Shown here: in pieces, positions 27,401 to 37,682 of the stretch
Layout of the letters: each line of letters begins with the position of its first letter
Numbering within the stretch: position 1 is the first letter of the stretch
NCBI GenBank assembly: GCA_949296425.1
Contig: CASFPN010000040.1
Span: 41,568 to 105,567 of the forward strand
From: an uncultured bacterium
GTDB taxonomy: Bacteria; Cyanobacteriota; Vampirovibrionia; Gastranaerophilales; Gastranaerophilaceae
Reading direction: 5' to 3'
DNA length: 64,000 nt
Notes under the pieces: model-generated
Told to the model about the DNA's origin: nothing
Seen by the model: the letters and a program-made list of their open reading frames with translations, nothing else
Databases searched by the model: none
Program-made: the position numbers and the translations under genes

Positions 27401-28558
27401 ATGAAAACGGCTGAAAAGTTTGAAAAAAATAAAATGGAAAATAAAATTCCGGCCAAAGACCGAATAATTGCCTGGCCCCGAATGGGCAGGATTGATATAC
27501 CTTTAAAAGCACTTCTTATATCTCTAGGAGCAAAAGTTGTTATTCCGCCGGCAAACAGCAATGAAGCACTGGAACTCGGAGTAAGAAACAGTATCGAAGG
27601 GATTTGCCTGCCTTACAAATTAAATCTTGCAAATTATATAATGGCACTTGATAAAGGCGCAAACACTTTGATGATGTTTCAGGCACCTGGCTCTTGCAGA
27701 CTTGGAAATTACACCAAAATGGCGCAAAAAACGCTAAAATCAATGGGGTATGATTTTGACATGGTCATTTTTGACATGTACAAAAGCAAAATGAAGCAAA
27801 CTCTACATGCATTCTGGCATGTAACTCATTGTATTAATCCTTACAAATATTACAAAGGTTTCAGCCTAGGGTTTAACAAATTTTTTGCTATAGATACAGC
27901 AGAACGGCTTCTTTTTTATACACGTCCCAGAGAATTACATAAAGGCGATGCCGAGAAATGTTATGAGAAATGGCTGAAAATTACGGACGAAACAAATTCC
28001 GTATGGGGTGCAAAACATTTGAAAAAGAAAATTATTGAAGACTTCCAAAAAATTCCGATAGACAAAAATAAAGATGTTCCTGTTATATATTTAACCGGAG
28101 AATTTTTTGTGCTTTTAGATCCTTTCACTAACCAGAATATTGAAAAAGAACTCGGAGAAATGGGGGTAGAAGTTCAGCGCCAGATAATGTTCGGCGACTG
28201 GCTGGAACATGTTTTGAAACCGTCCGTGTTTTATTGTAAAGAATCGCATAGAGAGCGTAGCGTGAGGTATTCAAAAGATTATATGAAACGTCCGATAGGC
28301 GGTGAATGTATTGAAACAATAGGAGATACTGTTTATGCAGCAAAACACGGTGTTGACGGAATTATACATATTTCTCCGTTTTCCTGTATGCCGGAAATTG
28401 TTGCCCAGAATATTTTACCCAAAGTAAGCCGCCAAGAGGATATTCCGGTTATGTCGCTTGTTCTTGACGAACAAACCGGGAAAGCCGGATATATAACACG
28501 TATAGAAGCCTTTGTAGATCTTGTTAAAAGGAAAAAACGGCAAAAAATAAATTGTTAA
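27401..28558 (+). CDS. 2-hydroxyacyl-CoA dehydratase/activase-related protein (DUF2229-like)
   Basis: 385 residues. The blocks IPLKALLISLGAKVVIPPANSNEALELGVRNSIEGICLPYKLNLANYI and TLMMFQAPGSCRLGNYTKMA are the pattern of DUF2229/HgdB-like components linked to acyl-CoA dehydratase activases. Cys residues in ICLPYK, SCRLG and FSCMPE (in GGECIETIGD...IHISPFSCMPEIV) could hold a [4Fe-4S] cluster. No separate ATPase partner is adjacent. There is no clear ribosome site before ATG 27401 (a TATTAT box lies 4 nt upstream); the ATG at 27434 is an alternative start. Confidence 0.75.
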   Translation: MKTAEKFEKNKMENKIPAKDRIIAWPRMGRIDIPLKALLISLGAKVVIPPANSNEALELGVRNSIEGICLPYKLNLANYIMALDKGANTLMMFQAPGSCRLGNYTKMAQKTLKSMGYDFDMVIFDMYKSKMKQTLHAFWHVTHCINPYKYYKGFSLGFNKFFAIDTAERLLFYTRPRELHKGDAEKCYEKWLKITDETNSVWGAKHLKKKIIEDFQKIPIDKNKDVPVIYLTGEFFVLLDPFTNQNIEKELGEMGVEVQRQIMFGDWLEHVLKPSVFYCKESHRERSVRYSKDYMKRPIGGECIETIGDTVYAAKHGVDGIIHISPFSCMPEIVAQNILPKVSRQEDIPVMSLVLDEQTGKAGYITRIEAFVDLVKRKKRQKINC

Positions 28559-28675
28559 GTTATACTACTTATTAATATCCGTTTGTCTAATTTTTCTTGA
28601 TTAGCTCTTTTATTCATGTTACGGTCAAAAAGTAATATTTTTAAATCTGAGGAGTAAAAAAGTAAGAGGATAGAG

Positions 28676-29755
28676 ATGATTACTAAAGAAAAATCTGAAA
28701 CAAAACATGAATCAAGAAACAAAATGACGTTTGAACGTTTGAAATATTACAGACACTTAGGAGGCGGAGCTCTTGAATGTATTGCAAGCAGACTTTCTAA
28801 AACCCCGAAACCGTTGTGTTTTTCCCTTATGGTTACAAGTATGTGCAACTGCGACTGTGATTTTTGTTTCTGGAAATCTAAAAAAGGGCAGGATGATATG
28901 CCAACCGATGAAATCGTCAGACTTTTGACAGAAGCCGGACAAATTGGGTATATGGACAGTATTTTATGGGGTGGTGAACCGCTTTTAAGACAGGATTTTG
29001 ATCAAATTTGCAAGGCTTCACATGACGCAGGTTTGTATACAAAAATTGCCACAAACGGCTGGTACCTTGAAACCAATCCTGATTTTGCAAAATATACCGA
29101 TTTGATGTTTGTATCATTGGACGCAATTGGAAAAGCTCATGACGACATCCGTCATTTGCCCGGTATATGCGACAAAGTTATGTCAGGTATTGAGTACCAT
29201 AAAATTCATTCTCCAAAGATGAGAATTTATGTATGCTGTACAGTATCAACTCAAACCAGCTTTGAGCAAATAAAAGAAGTTGCACAATACTGTAAGGATG
29301 CCGATATTTTATTATACTTTACTGTTAATAAAGCCGCTTCAAGACCTGATGAAGCCGAAAATGTCGTTGAAACCGAACTGGAAAACGATCAATTATCAGA
29401 AATGTTTATAAAAATAAAAGAACTCAAAAAACAGGGGTATCCAATAAGAAATTCTTATTATTTTATGGATTATATTATCAATAAGAAAACATACTATGAA
29501 TGCCACTGGCCGAGAATTGCAACAGTAATTTATTCTAACGGGGAAATGCTTCGCTGCTATGACAGAAAACCGTTTATAAGCGTTAGAAACAGACCTTTGA
29601 AAGACGTAATCAAAGATCCTCTATTTATAGAAACTGTCAATAAATGCAAAGACTGCAAACTAGCCTGTGTCGGCAACTATGCACTTGACGCATCGGGTTT
29701 GTGGAAACTTGAATGGCCGGCCATTAAATCTTTAATGGAAATTGCTATTACATAA
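28676..29755 (+). CDS. Radical SAM protein with C-terminal Cys cluster (SPASM-like)
   Basis: 359 residues. The radical SAM motif CxxxCxxC is Cys57-Cys61-Cys64 within SMCNCDCDFCFWKS, followed by a WGGEPLLRQDF (GGEP) motif for SAM binding. The C-terminus has ECHWPRIATVIYSNGEMLRCYDRKP and CKDCKLACVG, an auxiliary cluster region like SPASM/twitch domains, as in HpnH-like and peptide- or lipid-modifying enzymes. The substrate is unknown. A good AGAGGAT ribosome site precedes the ATG. The gene is followed 52 nt later by the SLBB export gene on the same strand. Confidence 0.85.
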   Translation: MITKEKSETKHESRNKMTFERLKYYRHLGGGALECIASRLSKTPKPLCFSLMVTSMCNCDCDFCFWKSKKGQDDMPTDEIVRLLTEAGQIGYMDSILWGGEPLLRQDFDQICKASHDAGLYTKIATNGWYLETNPDFAKYTDLMFVSLDAIGKAHDDIRHLPGICDKVMSGIEYHKIHSPKMRIYVCCTVSTQTSFEQIKEVAQYCKDADILLYFTVNKAASRPDEAENVVETELENDQLSEMFIKIKELKKQGYPIRNSYYFMDYIINKKTYYECHWPRIATVIYSNGEMLRCYDRKPFISVRNRPLKDVIKDPLFIETVNKCKDCKLACVGNYALDASGLWKLEWPAIKSLMEIAIT

Positions 29756-29807
29756 TAATTTTTTATCAAACATTGGAGTACATTAAATAAAAACTAAAAG
29801 GGATTAT

Positions 29808-32282
29808 ATGAAAAAAATATTTGCTTTATTATTGTTAACTATCTTTTGCTTTGAACCGGCAGCTTTGGCAGTTGTAAATACGCCTGCACAAGCTGTTGGG
29901 GTGACATCTGCCGAAGCAAGGGTGCAGAAGGTTAAAACAGAGGATGAACACGTTCACCTTGACGCTTTTGATAACAACTATCAGGATGTGGTTGATTCAA
30001 AACTCCAGCAGGCATCAACTCTCAGTCCCATAGAAAAACTTTTTAACGACAAAAGTGTTGAAGTATCAGGTTCTCCGCTTTTACAGGTCGGCTATGACTT
30101 ATTTACATCAACGACTTCATCAATGTCAGGCACAACAGGCAAATTTGATAACAACTATAAATTAAATATAGGTGAAAGGGTTAATGTTTACCTGTATGGT
30201 GATTCATTTGATGTTATGGCAATATCAGGGGCGAATCTTCTTAACCCGACAACTAAAACAGAAGTTGATTCAAAAGGTTCAATATTTATACAGGGCGTAG
30301 GCTTAGTTAAGGCTGAAAATCGTACAATAAGCGAAGTTGAAAATGAAGCTAACCGTCTGGCAGCTCAAAAATATAAAAGTTTGAGAGTTAAATTGACCGT
30401 TGCATCAGGCCAAGAATTTTCAGTATTTGTTTACGGACAGGTTACAAGACCCGGCAAAATTCTTGTAGGCAACAATTCATCTGTTATGGATGCTTTGAAT
30501 GCCGCAGGCGGTGTTAAAAAAACAGGTACATTGAGAAATATTACTTATAACTCAAACGGAAAATCAAAATCTGTTGACCTTTACAAAGCACTGTTTTCAG
30601 GAAACGATGACGGCATAATTTTACGCCCGAACGACAAAATTTTTGTAGACAAAATCGGCGATGTCGTTGCAATTAAAAACGGTGTAACTGTTCCGGGTAT
30701 TTATGAAATAAAAGATGGCGAAAATCTCCAAAAAATAATAACTTTTGCAGGCGGACTTTTACCTGCAACTCAGGTAACAGAAGTTACTTTGACAGGTCTT
30801 GATCCAAATTCTAAGCAGAGAGTTGCACAAAATGTTGCATGGAACGAGGCAAAAAATACAAAACTTAAAAGCGGTGATGCTGTTGAATTCAGAGAACTCT
30901 ACAACACCGCAGAAAATATCGTAACAATTCAAGGCAACGTAAAACACCCTGCAACTTACGCATACAAAGAAGGTATGAGATTGTCCGATATTTTGAAAAG
31001 CGAAGATGAATTACTTGAAGAAACATTTATAAATCAGGCTGTTATTAGAAGAATTTCAGGCAAAGACAATTCTATTGAAACTATTCCTATTTTCTTAAAA
31101 GAATTCTTTGCAGGTATGAATGATCCTGTTTTACAGGCGCGTGACGTTATTAATGTTTATAAAAACACAAATTCAATGTTTGTAGACGTTTACGGATGTA
31201 TAAATCTTCCCAAACACCTTACATACATAACAGGTATGACATTGAATGACGTTATGACTGATATCCAGTTTATAGAATCCGATGTAGATACCAAAACTCA
31301 GGAAGAAACTAAAGAACCGGAAGTTTCATATAAAGGTTCTGTAGAAAAAGATGATGTACAACTTGCTGGCGGAACGGCAAATTCAAACAAACTTATTCCT
31401 GCTGAGAACGTTGCTGTTGAAATTACAAGCCCGAGCGGTGCAACTCAGGTTTATTATCTTTATGATATTATGATTAATTCCGACAGGATTAAATCAATTT
31501 CTATTATGCCTGATGACAAAATCTTCTTCAGAACACTTCGCGGAAACGAAGTAATGAAAACAGTTAAAGTTTCGGGATTTGTAAAAAAACCGGGAATTTA
31601 TACATTTGTTGAAGGCAAAAGACTTGTTGATATGATAGAAATGGCAGGCGGTCTGACACAGGAAGCTGATTTGCGCGGAATTGTATTTAAAAGAACAAAT
31701 TTGCAGGGAAAACAGGTTGAACTTGCTCACAAAAACAATGAGCGCGACATAAAACTTATTGAAGGACGTATGGCAAGTGCATACAAACCGTCTGAAGGCG
31801 ATCAAAAATCAAAAATGGATATGCTTGAGATGTTAAAAGCGGATGATCAAAATATTGCAGACAAATACAACGGTCAGATAGCTCTTAATATACAAAATAA
31901 CAATTTAGACAAAATTAAAGACCTAGATAATATTGAAGTACAGGACGGCGATGATATTTATATTCCGAGAACTTCAAACCACGTAAGTGTAATCGGAGAA
32001 GTTTATAACGAACAGTCATTTGTATTCAAAAAAGGCGCTAATGCAAAATATTATATTAAAGAAGTTGGCGGCTATACGCCTAACGCAAACAAATTCAGAT
32101 TATACAAAGTATCAGTAAACGGTCGTGCCGAAAAGATTTCTAATGGCAGTTCAATAGAACCGGGCGATACAATTGTTGTACCGAGAAGAATTGCAGGTAA
32201 CGACTGGATTACACCTGTTTGTGACACTCTGAAAGGTATAGCATCAATTATTGTTATGGCATTTGCTATCAACAAATGGTAA
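29808..32282 (+). CDS. Polysaccharide export protein with SLBB repeats (Wza-like)
   Basis: 824 residues. A signal peptide (residues 1-21, ending AALA) is followed by a poly-export domain (about 120-200: YKLNIGERVNVYLYG, VDSKGSIFIQGVGLVKAENRTISEVE). Several SLBB beta-grasp repeats follow, each with the pattern V.G.V..PG.......L.D.I..AGG (for example FVYGQVTRPGKILV, VSGFVKKPGIYTF, SVIGEVYNEQSFVF). The C-terminal hydrophobic segment GIASIIVMAFAINKW may insert in the outer membrane. Such proteins form the outer-membrane channel for capsule or exopolysaccharide export. No glycosyltransferases or Wzc-like kinase are next to it. Confidence 0.9.
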   Translation: MKKIFALLLLTIFCFEPAALAVVNTPAQAVGVTSAEARVQKVKTEDEHVHLDAFDNNYQDVVDSKLQQASTLSPIEKLFNDKSVEVSGSPLLQVGYDLFTSTTSSMSGTTGKFDNNYKLNIGERVNVYLYGDSFDVMAISGANLLNPTTKTEVDSKGSIFIQGVGLVKAENRTISEVENEANRLAAQKYKSLRVKLTVASGQEFSVFVYGQVTRPGKILVGNNSSVMDALNAAGGVKKTGTLRNITYNSNGKSKSVDLYKALFSGNDDGIILRPNDKIFVDKIGDVVAIKNGVTVPGIYEIKDGENLQKIITFAGGLLPATQVTEVTLTGLDPNSKQRVAQNVAWNEAKNTKLKSGDAVEFRELYNTAENIVTIQGNVKHPATYAYKEGMRLSDILKSEDELLEETFINQAVIRRISGKDNSIETIPIFLKEFFAGMNDPVLQARDVINVYKNTNSMFVDVYGCINLPKHLTYITGMTLNDVMTDIQFIESDVDTKTQEETKEPEVSYKGSVEKDDVQLAGGTANSNKLIPAENVAVEITSPSGATQVYYLYDIMINSDRIKSISIMPDDKIFFRTLRGNEVMKTVKVSGFVKKPGIYTFVEGKRLVDMIEMAGGLTQEADLRGIVFKRTNLQGKQVELAHKNNERDIKLIEGRMASAYKPSEGDQKSKMDMLEMLKADDQNIADKYNGQIALNIQNNNLDKIKDLDNIEVQDGDDIYIPRTSNHVSVIGEVYNEQSFVFKKGANAKYYIKEVGGYTPNANKFRLYKVSVNGRAEKISNGSSIEPGDTIVVPRRIAGNDWITPVCDTLKGIASIIVMAFAINKW

Positions 32283-32294
32283 AAATAAATAATA

Positions 32295-32864
32295 TTATTT
32301 TATCCGTCTGGCAAGTGACAATCCTGCAGGCAACGGTAATATAACATTTTCATAATAAGGGTGGGAATTTATTGCATCTATAAAAGGCTTACACTTAACC
32401 TCATGCGACAAAACATTATCACAAGCAATAATCCCGCCTTTTTCCATGTGCTTATCTATAAATTCAAAATATTTCACATACTCGCCTTTATTGGCATCAA
32501 CAAATGCAAAATCAATTGTAAAATCATCAGGCAAATATTCAAGATGCATTAAAGCAGAGCCTTTCAATGTAGTTATTACATCATCCACATTACAAATTTT
32601 AAAATTTTCTTTTGCTATATCAAGTCTTTTATCATAAAACTCAATAGTCGTCAGATGTCCTCCGTTTTCTTTTACTGCTTTGCCGAGCCAGATACCGGAA
32701 TATCCGTTTGAAGTCCCAATTTCAAGCACATTTTTTGACTTTTCAGCTTTCACCAGGGTATATAAAAACTCGCCTGTTACACGCGCAATATTCCAGAATT
32801 GCTTTTGAGTTTGTTCCAAATTTTTCAGAACATTTTCTGTTGTTTCATCAAAATAAGTTATCAT
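32295..32864 (-). CDS. O-methyltransferase (class I, CCoAOMT-like)
   Basis: 189 residues. SAM-binding motif I is VLEIGTSNGYSGIWLG (about 46-61), the acidic strand 2 residue is in TTIEFYDKRLDIAKENF, and the metal-binding region is DFAFVDANKGEYVKYFEF with GGIIACDNVL, the divalent-metal/catalytic Asp set of the O-methyltransferase family 3. It is last of a four-gene run, 2 nt after the beta-propeller gene. Its substrate is unknown. Confidence 0.88.
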   Translation of the reverse strand: MITYFDETTENVLKNLEQTQKQFWNIARVTGEFLYTLVKAEKSKNVLEIGTSNGYSGIWLGKAVKENGGHLTTIEFYDKRLDIAKENFKICNVDDVITTLKGSALMHLEYLPDDFTIDFAFVDANKGEYVKYFEFIDKHMEKGGIIACDNVLSHEVKCKPFIDAINSHPYYENVILPLPAGLSLARRIK

Positions 32865-32866
32865 TT

Positions 32867-34327
32867 TTATTTAATCTTCTGCACCTTTTCAGTTACAACA
32901 ATAGAACTTGCAGGAATATCAATCGGTATGGATTTTATAACCTTATTTGTCCCGAGATCAAAAACAGTGTATAATGAAGCTTTTGTATCAGTGATAAGTG
33001 CAATATTTGTTCCTTCTATATGGTTAAGTTTTGTAGAAAATCCATTTGTATTTAAATAAATTGAATCTGTTAACTGATCTGTTTTTGTATCAATAATCTG
33101 TATAGAGTTATCACCTGCGCCAAGAACATATAATCTGTCATGAAAAGTCAGCATATCTACCGGCTTTTGGCAAATTTCAATTTCAGCAATCAATCCTATT
33201 GTAGAATAGTCAATAATTGCAAGACGATTTTTTGTCCTGCTTGTTATATATATTTTGTTATTCACAAATGCAATTTTTGAAACGTTAGGGAATTTGCCGA
33301 TTTCTTTCAAAAGATAGTTGTTATCAAGTTCTATTGCCCAGATATCACGAGTCTTTTTGTCATAATAAAAAAGCTTTGTACCGTCATCAGAAAGAGTCAG
33401 TTTTTCGCACATACCGGTAATTTTTATCTGCTTGGACAAAGTCATTGTTTCAAGATTTAGCATGTAGATGCTTGAATCAATCGAACTTGATATATATGCA
33501 ATATTTTTATTCCTGTCAATTACTATTTCATCAGGTTGCGTTTTAGTGTAAATTTGTTTAATAATCTGATCATCAGCTAAAGAAATAACATCAACAGACG
33601 GCTTGTCATAAGAAGTGACAAGTAAAAATTTATCATAAGCCTGAATTGAAATCGGCACATTAATCTGTTTGAGAGAATACTCAGGAGCTTTTGCACCTGG
33701 GTTAAAAACCTGAATATTTTTGGAATACGGGGACGAAACAAAAAAACTCTTATTTTTTAACGGGGGAATTGAAGAAAGAGTTTTTAAAGTTGAACCGGAA
33801 AGCTCCGATATAACAGGTTTTGAATTTTCAACTCTAATGCCCGGATCATTTACGGTCTTGATTTGAAGATTTCCTACTATGGATTTCAAATTTTCCGGAA
33901 TAACAAGCCCCTGCGGAACCAGCATATCCTGAGGCAAAAGACCTGTTCTGAGTTCCAACGGAGGATTTGTTATCTTTGCAACAGTTTTATAACCGCACGG
34001 ATCATTCAGTACTTTTAAAAGCGCAAAGTCATTATTCAATATAACAACATCAGGTTTTGAGGAAAAAGTTTTGCCGCCCGGATAAGTCTGCTTTATTGCA
34101 ATAGTTTCCGGATTTAAAATCTTTGCCGGAAATAACGGCAGATAAAGAGTATTATCAGGTAATATAATCATGCCGTCAAACCTGAAAGTAGTTTTTGGGA
34201 AATCTTTGTTGATAAATTTTTGGACATTTTCAGGAATAGTCGCAGTAAAAGACGGTAAGCCGAGTAAAAGCACAAATACTGATACCAAAAATATACGAGT
34301 TACCTCTCCTGCTGCATATTTTAACAT
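32867..34327 (-). CDS. YncE-like beta-propeller protein with signal peptide
   Basis: 486 residues. An N-terminal hydrophobic segment (FLVSVFVLLLGLPSFTA, about 12-28) is a signal peptide or anchor. Residues 30-200 contain a domain with FRFDGMIILPDNTLYLPLFP. Residues 200-486 form repeated blades such as AYISSSIDSSIYMLNLETM, KLFYYDKKTRDIWAIEL and KIYITSRTKNRLAIIDYS, typical of YVTN/YncE propellers. Extracytoplasmic binding or scaffold function is inferred. It overlaps the dnaJ stop by one base (TAATG). Confidence 0.8.
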   Translation of the reverse strand: MLKYAAGEVTRIFLVSVFVLLLGLPSFTATIPENVQKFINKDFPKTTFRFDGMIILPDNTLYLPLFPAKILNPETIAIKQTYPGGKTFSSKPDVVILNNDFALLKVLNDPCGYKTVAKITNPPLELRTGLLPQDMLVPQGLVIPENLKSIVGNLQIKTVNDPGIRVENSKPVISELSGSTLKTLSSIPPLKNKSFFVSSPYSKNIQVFNPGAKAPEYSLKQINVPISIQAYDKFLLVTSYDKPSVDVISLADDQIIKQIYTKTQPDEIVIDRNKNIAYISSSIDSSIYMLNLETMTLSKQIKITGMCEKLTLSDDGTKLFYYDKKTRDIWAIELDNNYLLKEIGKFPNVSKIAFVNNKIYITSRTKNRLAIIDYSTIGLIAEIEICQKPVDMLTFHDRLYVLGAGDNSIQIIDTKTDQLTDSIYLNTNGFSTKLNHIEGTNIALITDTKASLYTVFDLGTNKVIKSIPIDIPASSIVVTEKVQKIK

Positions 34328-35457
34328 TACTGGAATACTCCTTTTACCTTATCCATTATAGAAGCCTGCTGTTTAGCTTTTTGATTATTTTGAATTTCAT
34401 ACAGTCTTCTGTAAAGATTTCTCTCTTCATCCGAAAGCTTTGTAGGAGTCTTAACCGCAACAATTACTATATGGTCCCCTCTTTGTGAAGGTCTTTGAAT
34501 AAAAGGCACTCCGGCTCCTTTAATTTTTATGGAATTTCCGCTTTGAATACCTGCTTGAACCGTAATTTTTTGTTCCCCGTCAAGAGTTTTTACAGACACA
34601 ACATCACCTAAAGCAGCCTGTGCAGGAGTTATGTCCAGTCTTGAATAAACATCATTGCCATCACGTTTAAAGTAATTTGAAGATTTAACGTGCAAAACAA
34701 CATATAAGTCACCGGCAGGGCCGCCGTTTATACCTGCATCGCCTTCTCCTGACACTCTGATTTTGGACATATTATCGACACCGGCCGGAATTTTAACATT
34801 AATTTTCTTTTCTTTTTGAATTTTACCCTGTCCGTTACAATCCTTGCAAGGATCCATTATTTTTTTACCTGAACCGTGGCAGTCAGGACAGGTAACAATT
34901 TGAGCAAAAGAGCCTAAAGGGGTACGCGTTACATGCTGAACCTGTCCCGACCCATGGCATGTCGGACAGGTTACCGGTTTTGAGCCTTTTTGTGCACCTG
35001 TTCCGCCGCAGGAAGGGCAGTTTTCAAGATGGTCAAATTTAATCTCTTTTTCCGTACCAAATATCGCCTGTTCAAACTCAATTTCAATATCGAGCCTTAA
35101 ATCATCTCCTTCAACAGGAGCGTTAGGATCAGGTCTTCCACCAAAGCCGAAACCGCCCATGCCGCCGAAAAACGAATTAAAAATATCGTTCAAATCACCA
35201 AAACCGCCCGCGAACGGCCCGCCGGTATCAAAACCTGCATTTCTCAGACCGTCTTCTCCGTAACGATCATAAGTTGCTCGTTTGTTATCATCCATTAAGG
35301 TTTCATAAGCCTTACCGAGTTCTTTAAATTTTTCTTCCGCATCAGGGGCTTTATTTACATCGGGGTGTAATGTTCTGGCTTTCCTTCTGAAAGCGGATTT
35401 TATCTCATCTTTGGAAGCATCCTTTGATACTCCGAGTATTTCATAGTAATCCGTCAT
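34327..35457 (-). CDS. dnaJ: Chaperone protein DnaJ
   Basis: 376 residues, full-length type I DnaJ. The J domain contains HPD (LHPDVN), followed by a Gly/Phe-rich linker ([21 protein letters not shown]), four zinc motifs ([32 protein letters not shown]), and the substrate-binding C-terminal domains ([21 protein letters not shown]). It stimulates DnaK ATPase and holds unfolded proteins. grpE lies 60 nt upstream; dnaK is not in the window. Confidence 0.97.
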   Translation of the reverse strand: MTDYYEILGVSKDASKDEIKSAFRRKARTLHPDVNKAPDAEEKFKELGKAYETLMDDNKRATYDRYGEDGLRNAGFDTGGPFAGGFGDLNDIFNSFFGGMGGFGFGGRPDPNAPVEGDDLRLDIEIEFEQAIFGTEKEIKFDHLENCPSCGGTGAQKGSKPVTCPTCHGSGQVQHVTRTPLGSFAQIVTCPDCHGSGKKIMDPCKDCNGQGKIQKEKKINVKIPAGVDNMSKIRVSGEGDAGINGGPAGDLYVVLHVKSSNYFKRDGNDVYSRLDITPAQAALGDVVSVKTLDGEQKITVQAGIQSGNSIKIKGAGVPFIQRPSQRGDHIVIVAVKTPTKLSDEERNLYRRLYEIQNNQKAKQQASIMDKVKGVFQ

Positions 35458-35517
35458 TTATCTTTAATTCTTCCCTATCCTTTAATCATATTCATATAGC
35501 AAAAAAGCTGAAAAGTA

Positions 35518-36090
35518 TCAGTTTTCAGCAGTTGCAACGTTAACAAGCGCAGGTCTTAAAACCTTATCACCCATTTTATATCCTTTTTGTAATTCGTTTA
35601 TAATTGTATGCTCAGGTTTTTCCGAGGTCGGAGTCTGCATTACGGCATCATGGAAATTCGGATCAAATTCTTTTCCTTCCGTTTCAATCGTTTCAAGCCC
35701 GAGTTTTGTTAAAGCATCAACCACCTGTTTATGAACAAGGTTGAAGCTTTCCTTAACTTTTTCACAGTCATCTACATTTTCCAATGCTTTTTGTCCGCGT
35801 TCAAAATTATCAAGAACTTCAATCATTTTTTTAAGCGCATTTTCCGTTCCGAACTTCAACAATTCTTCTCTTTCATGCTCCTGTCTTTTGCGATAATTGT
35901 CAAAATCAGCGGCAAGCCTCAAATACTGCTGGTTTAGAGTATCATATTTTTGCTGCAGTTCACTTTCTTCACCCTGAGTTTCATTGTCGTTGCTATCTTC
36001 AGCTTTTTCATTAGCCGCAACTTCTTCCTTTGCAGCCTGTTCAAGGTCGTCAGGGTTTTTAAACGGATTGTTATTATGTTTATGTGACAT
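35518..36090 (-). CDS. grpE: Nucleotide exchange factor GrpE
   Basis: 190 residues. An acidic, disordered N-terminus (about 1-55) is followed by a long helix (LQQKYDTLNQQYLRLAADFDNYRKRQEHEREEL) and the C-terminal beta domain ending GYKMGDKVLRPALVNVA, the conserved GrpE signature. It releases ADP from DnaK. First gene of the grpE-dnaJ-propeller-methyltransferase run. No CIRCE-type inverted repeat was found upstream. Confidence 0.95.
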   Translation of the reverse strand: MSHKHNNNPFKNPDDLEQAAKEEVAANEKAEDSNDNETQGEESELQQKYDTLNQQYLRLAADFDNYRKRQEHEREELLKFGTENALKKMIEVLDNFERGQKALENVDDCEKVKESFNLVHKQVVDALTKLGLETIETEGKEFDPNFHDAVMQTPTSEKPEHTIINELQKGYKMGDKVLRPALVNVATAEN

Positions 36091-36183
36091 ATTTCTACCT
36101 CGTAATTTATATTAATATTATAGTTTATCAATATTAATAAACAACAAAAATTTATTATTTTTTAATAATTCCCGCGATATTTT

Positions 36184-36240
36184 GTCAAGCTGAACTTGTT
36201 TCAGTATCTCAATCAGATCCCGAAACAAGTTCAGGATGAC
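36184..36240. repeat. Palindromic intergenic repeat (TGAACTTGTTTC family)
   Basis: Arms TGAACTTGTTTC (36191-36202) and GAAACAAGTTCA (36222-36233) form a long hairpin flanked by GTCA/TGAC. Relatives are near 47753-47785 (CTGAAACTAGTTCAGCATGAC-like) and 51608-51635. It lies between grpE and murA; the rest of that 269-bp gap shows no gene. Confidence 0.7.
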
Positions 36241-36359
36241 AATTAAGGCAAAATGTTGAGAGAATTATCTTTACATAATTTAACTTATTTACACCTTGTC
36301 AATCTGGTTGTATTATTATAGTGTAAGGTAAAGAAAGTATTTTTTTAAAGGTAAGAAAA

Positions 36360-37682
36360 TTGACACAAAAATATTATATAAAAGGCGGTACCCCGTTAAA
36401 AGGTGAGGTTTCAATAGGCGGAGCAAAAAATTCAGTACTAAAGCTTATGGCTGCTGCCTTACTTGCTAAAGGAGAAACCAAAATTCATAACGTCCCTGAT
36501 TTGACCGACGTTGAAATTATGCTTAACGTAATTGCACAACTGGGTGCAAAAACAACATACAACAAAGCTGAAAAATGCGTTACAATTGATGCAACAGATT
36601 TAACAAGTATTACTGCAAAGTATGAGTTGGTTAGCAAAATGCGTGCTTCATTTATAGTTCTCGGTGCGCTTGTAACACGCTGTAAAGAAGCTATTGTCGC
36701 ACTCCCCGGCGGCTGTGCAATCGGTGAACGTCGAGTTGATTTTCATATAAAGGGATTAGAAGCTTTAGGCGCCAAAATTAAAATTGAAAACGGCTATGTA
36801 CATGCAAAAGCATCAAAACTTGTTGGTACGGATATATATCTTGATATTCCATCCGTCGGCGCAACTGAAAACCTTATGCTTGCGTCAATTCTTGCCGAAG
36901 GCTCTACAAGAATACAGAATGCAGCACAGGAACCTGAAATTGTTGATCTTGCAAACTTCTTAAACTCAATGGGCGCAGATGTAATTGGCGCAGGTACTTC
37001 TGAAATTGTTATTAACGGAGTAAAACAGGAAAAACTTCACCCGATTGAATACACAACAATACCTGACAGAATTGAAGCCGGAACTTTCATGTCTGCAATC
37101 ATTGCAACCAAAGGTAAAGCAATTATAAAAAATGTTTTCCCTGCACATTTAACCTTCTTTACAGACAAACTTCTCAAAATGGGAGCAAACATTAAACTTG
37201 TAGAACCAACTACATTAGAAGTTTCATGTAAAAACAGACTTAATTCAATTAACTTTATAACCCAGCCTTATCCTGGTTTCCCCACTGATTTGCAGTCAAT
37301 GGCCATGACTCTTTTGACAACCGCAAACGGTGTCGGAATTATAACCGAAAGCCTTTATGAAAACAGATTTATGCAGGTGCCGGAACTAAGACGTATGGGC
37401 GCTGATATTCATCAGGACAGAAACCACGCGATTATAAAAGGTGTAAAAAAACTTACCGGTGCAACTTTAGCAGCAAGCGATTTGCGTGCCGGTGCTTCTC
37501 TTGTCGTTGCAGCTTTGATGGCTGAGGGAAATTCCACAATAGAAAACCTACATCATATAGATAGAGGATACGAAAATTTTGAAAGTAAGCTAAGATTATT
37601 AGGAGGGAAAATAGAGAGAAGAAATGATGAATTGATTTCTCCTGTTGAACCTAAAGTTAATGTAACGGAGGGCTTACTCTAA
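36360..37682 (+). CDS. murA: UDP-N-acetylglucosamine 1-carboxyvinyltransferase
   Basis: 440 residues from a TTG start at 36360, preceded by AAAGG. MurA transfers enolpyruvate to UDP-GlcNAc, the first committed step of peptidoglycan synthesis. Seen: IKGGTPLKGEVSIGGAKNSVLKLMAAALLA, the active-site Cys loop in VALPGGCAIGERRVDFH (fosfomycin-sensitive Cys type), and DLRAGASLVVAALMAEG. It overlaps the next gene by one base (TAATG). Confidence 0.96.
   Translation: MTQKYYIKGGTPLKGEVSIGGAKNSVLKLMAAALLAKGETKIHNVPDLTDVEIMLNVIAQLGAKTTYNKAEKCVTIDATDLTSITAKYELVSKMRASFIVLGALVTRCKEAIVALPGGCAIGERRVDFHIKGLEALGAKIKIENGYVHAKASKLVGTDIYLDIPSVGATENLMLASILAEGSTRIQNAAQEPEIVDLANFLNSMGADVIGAGTSEIVINGVKQEKLHPIEYTTIPDRIEAGTFMSAIIATKGKAIIKNVFPAHLTFFTDKLLKMGANIKLVEPTTLEVSCKNRLNSINFITQPYPGFPTDLQSMAMTLLTTANGVGIITESLYENRFMQVPELRRMGADIHQDRNHAIIKGVKKLTGATLAASDLRAGASLVVAALMAEGNSTIENLHHIDRGYENFESKLRLLGGKIERRNDELISPVEPKVNVTEGLL

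Noticed and set aside
36091..36360. CIRCE heat-shock operator upstream of grpE
   Set aside because: No TTAGCACTC-N9-GAGTGCTAA-like repeat is present; the palindrome there belongs to a dispersed repeat family.
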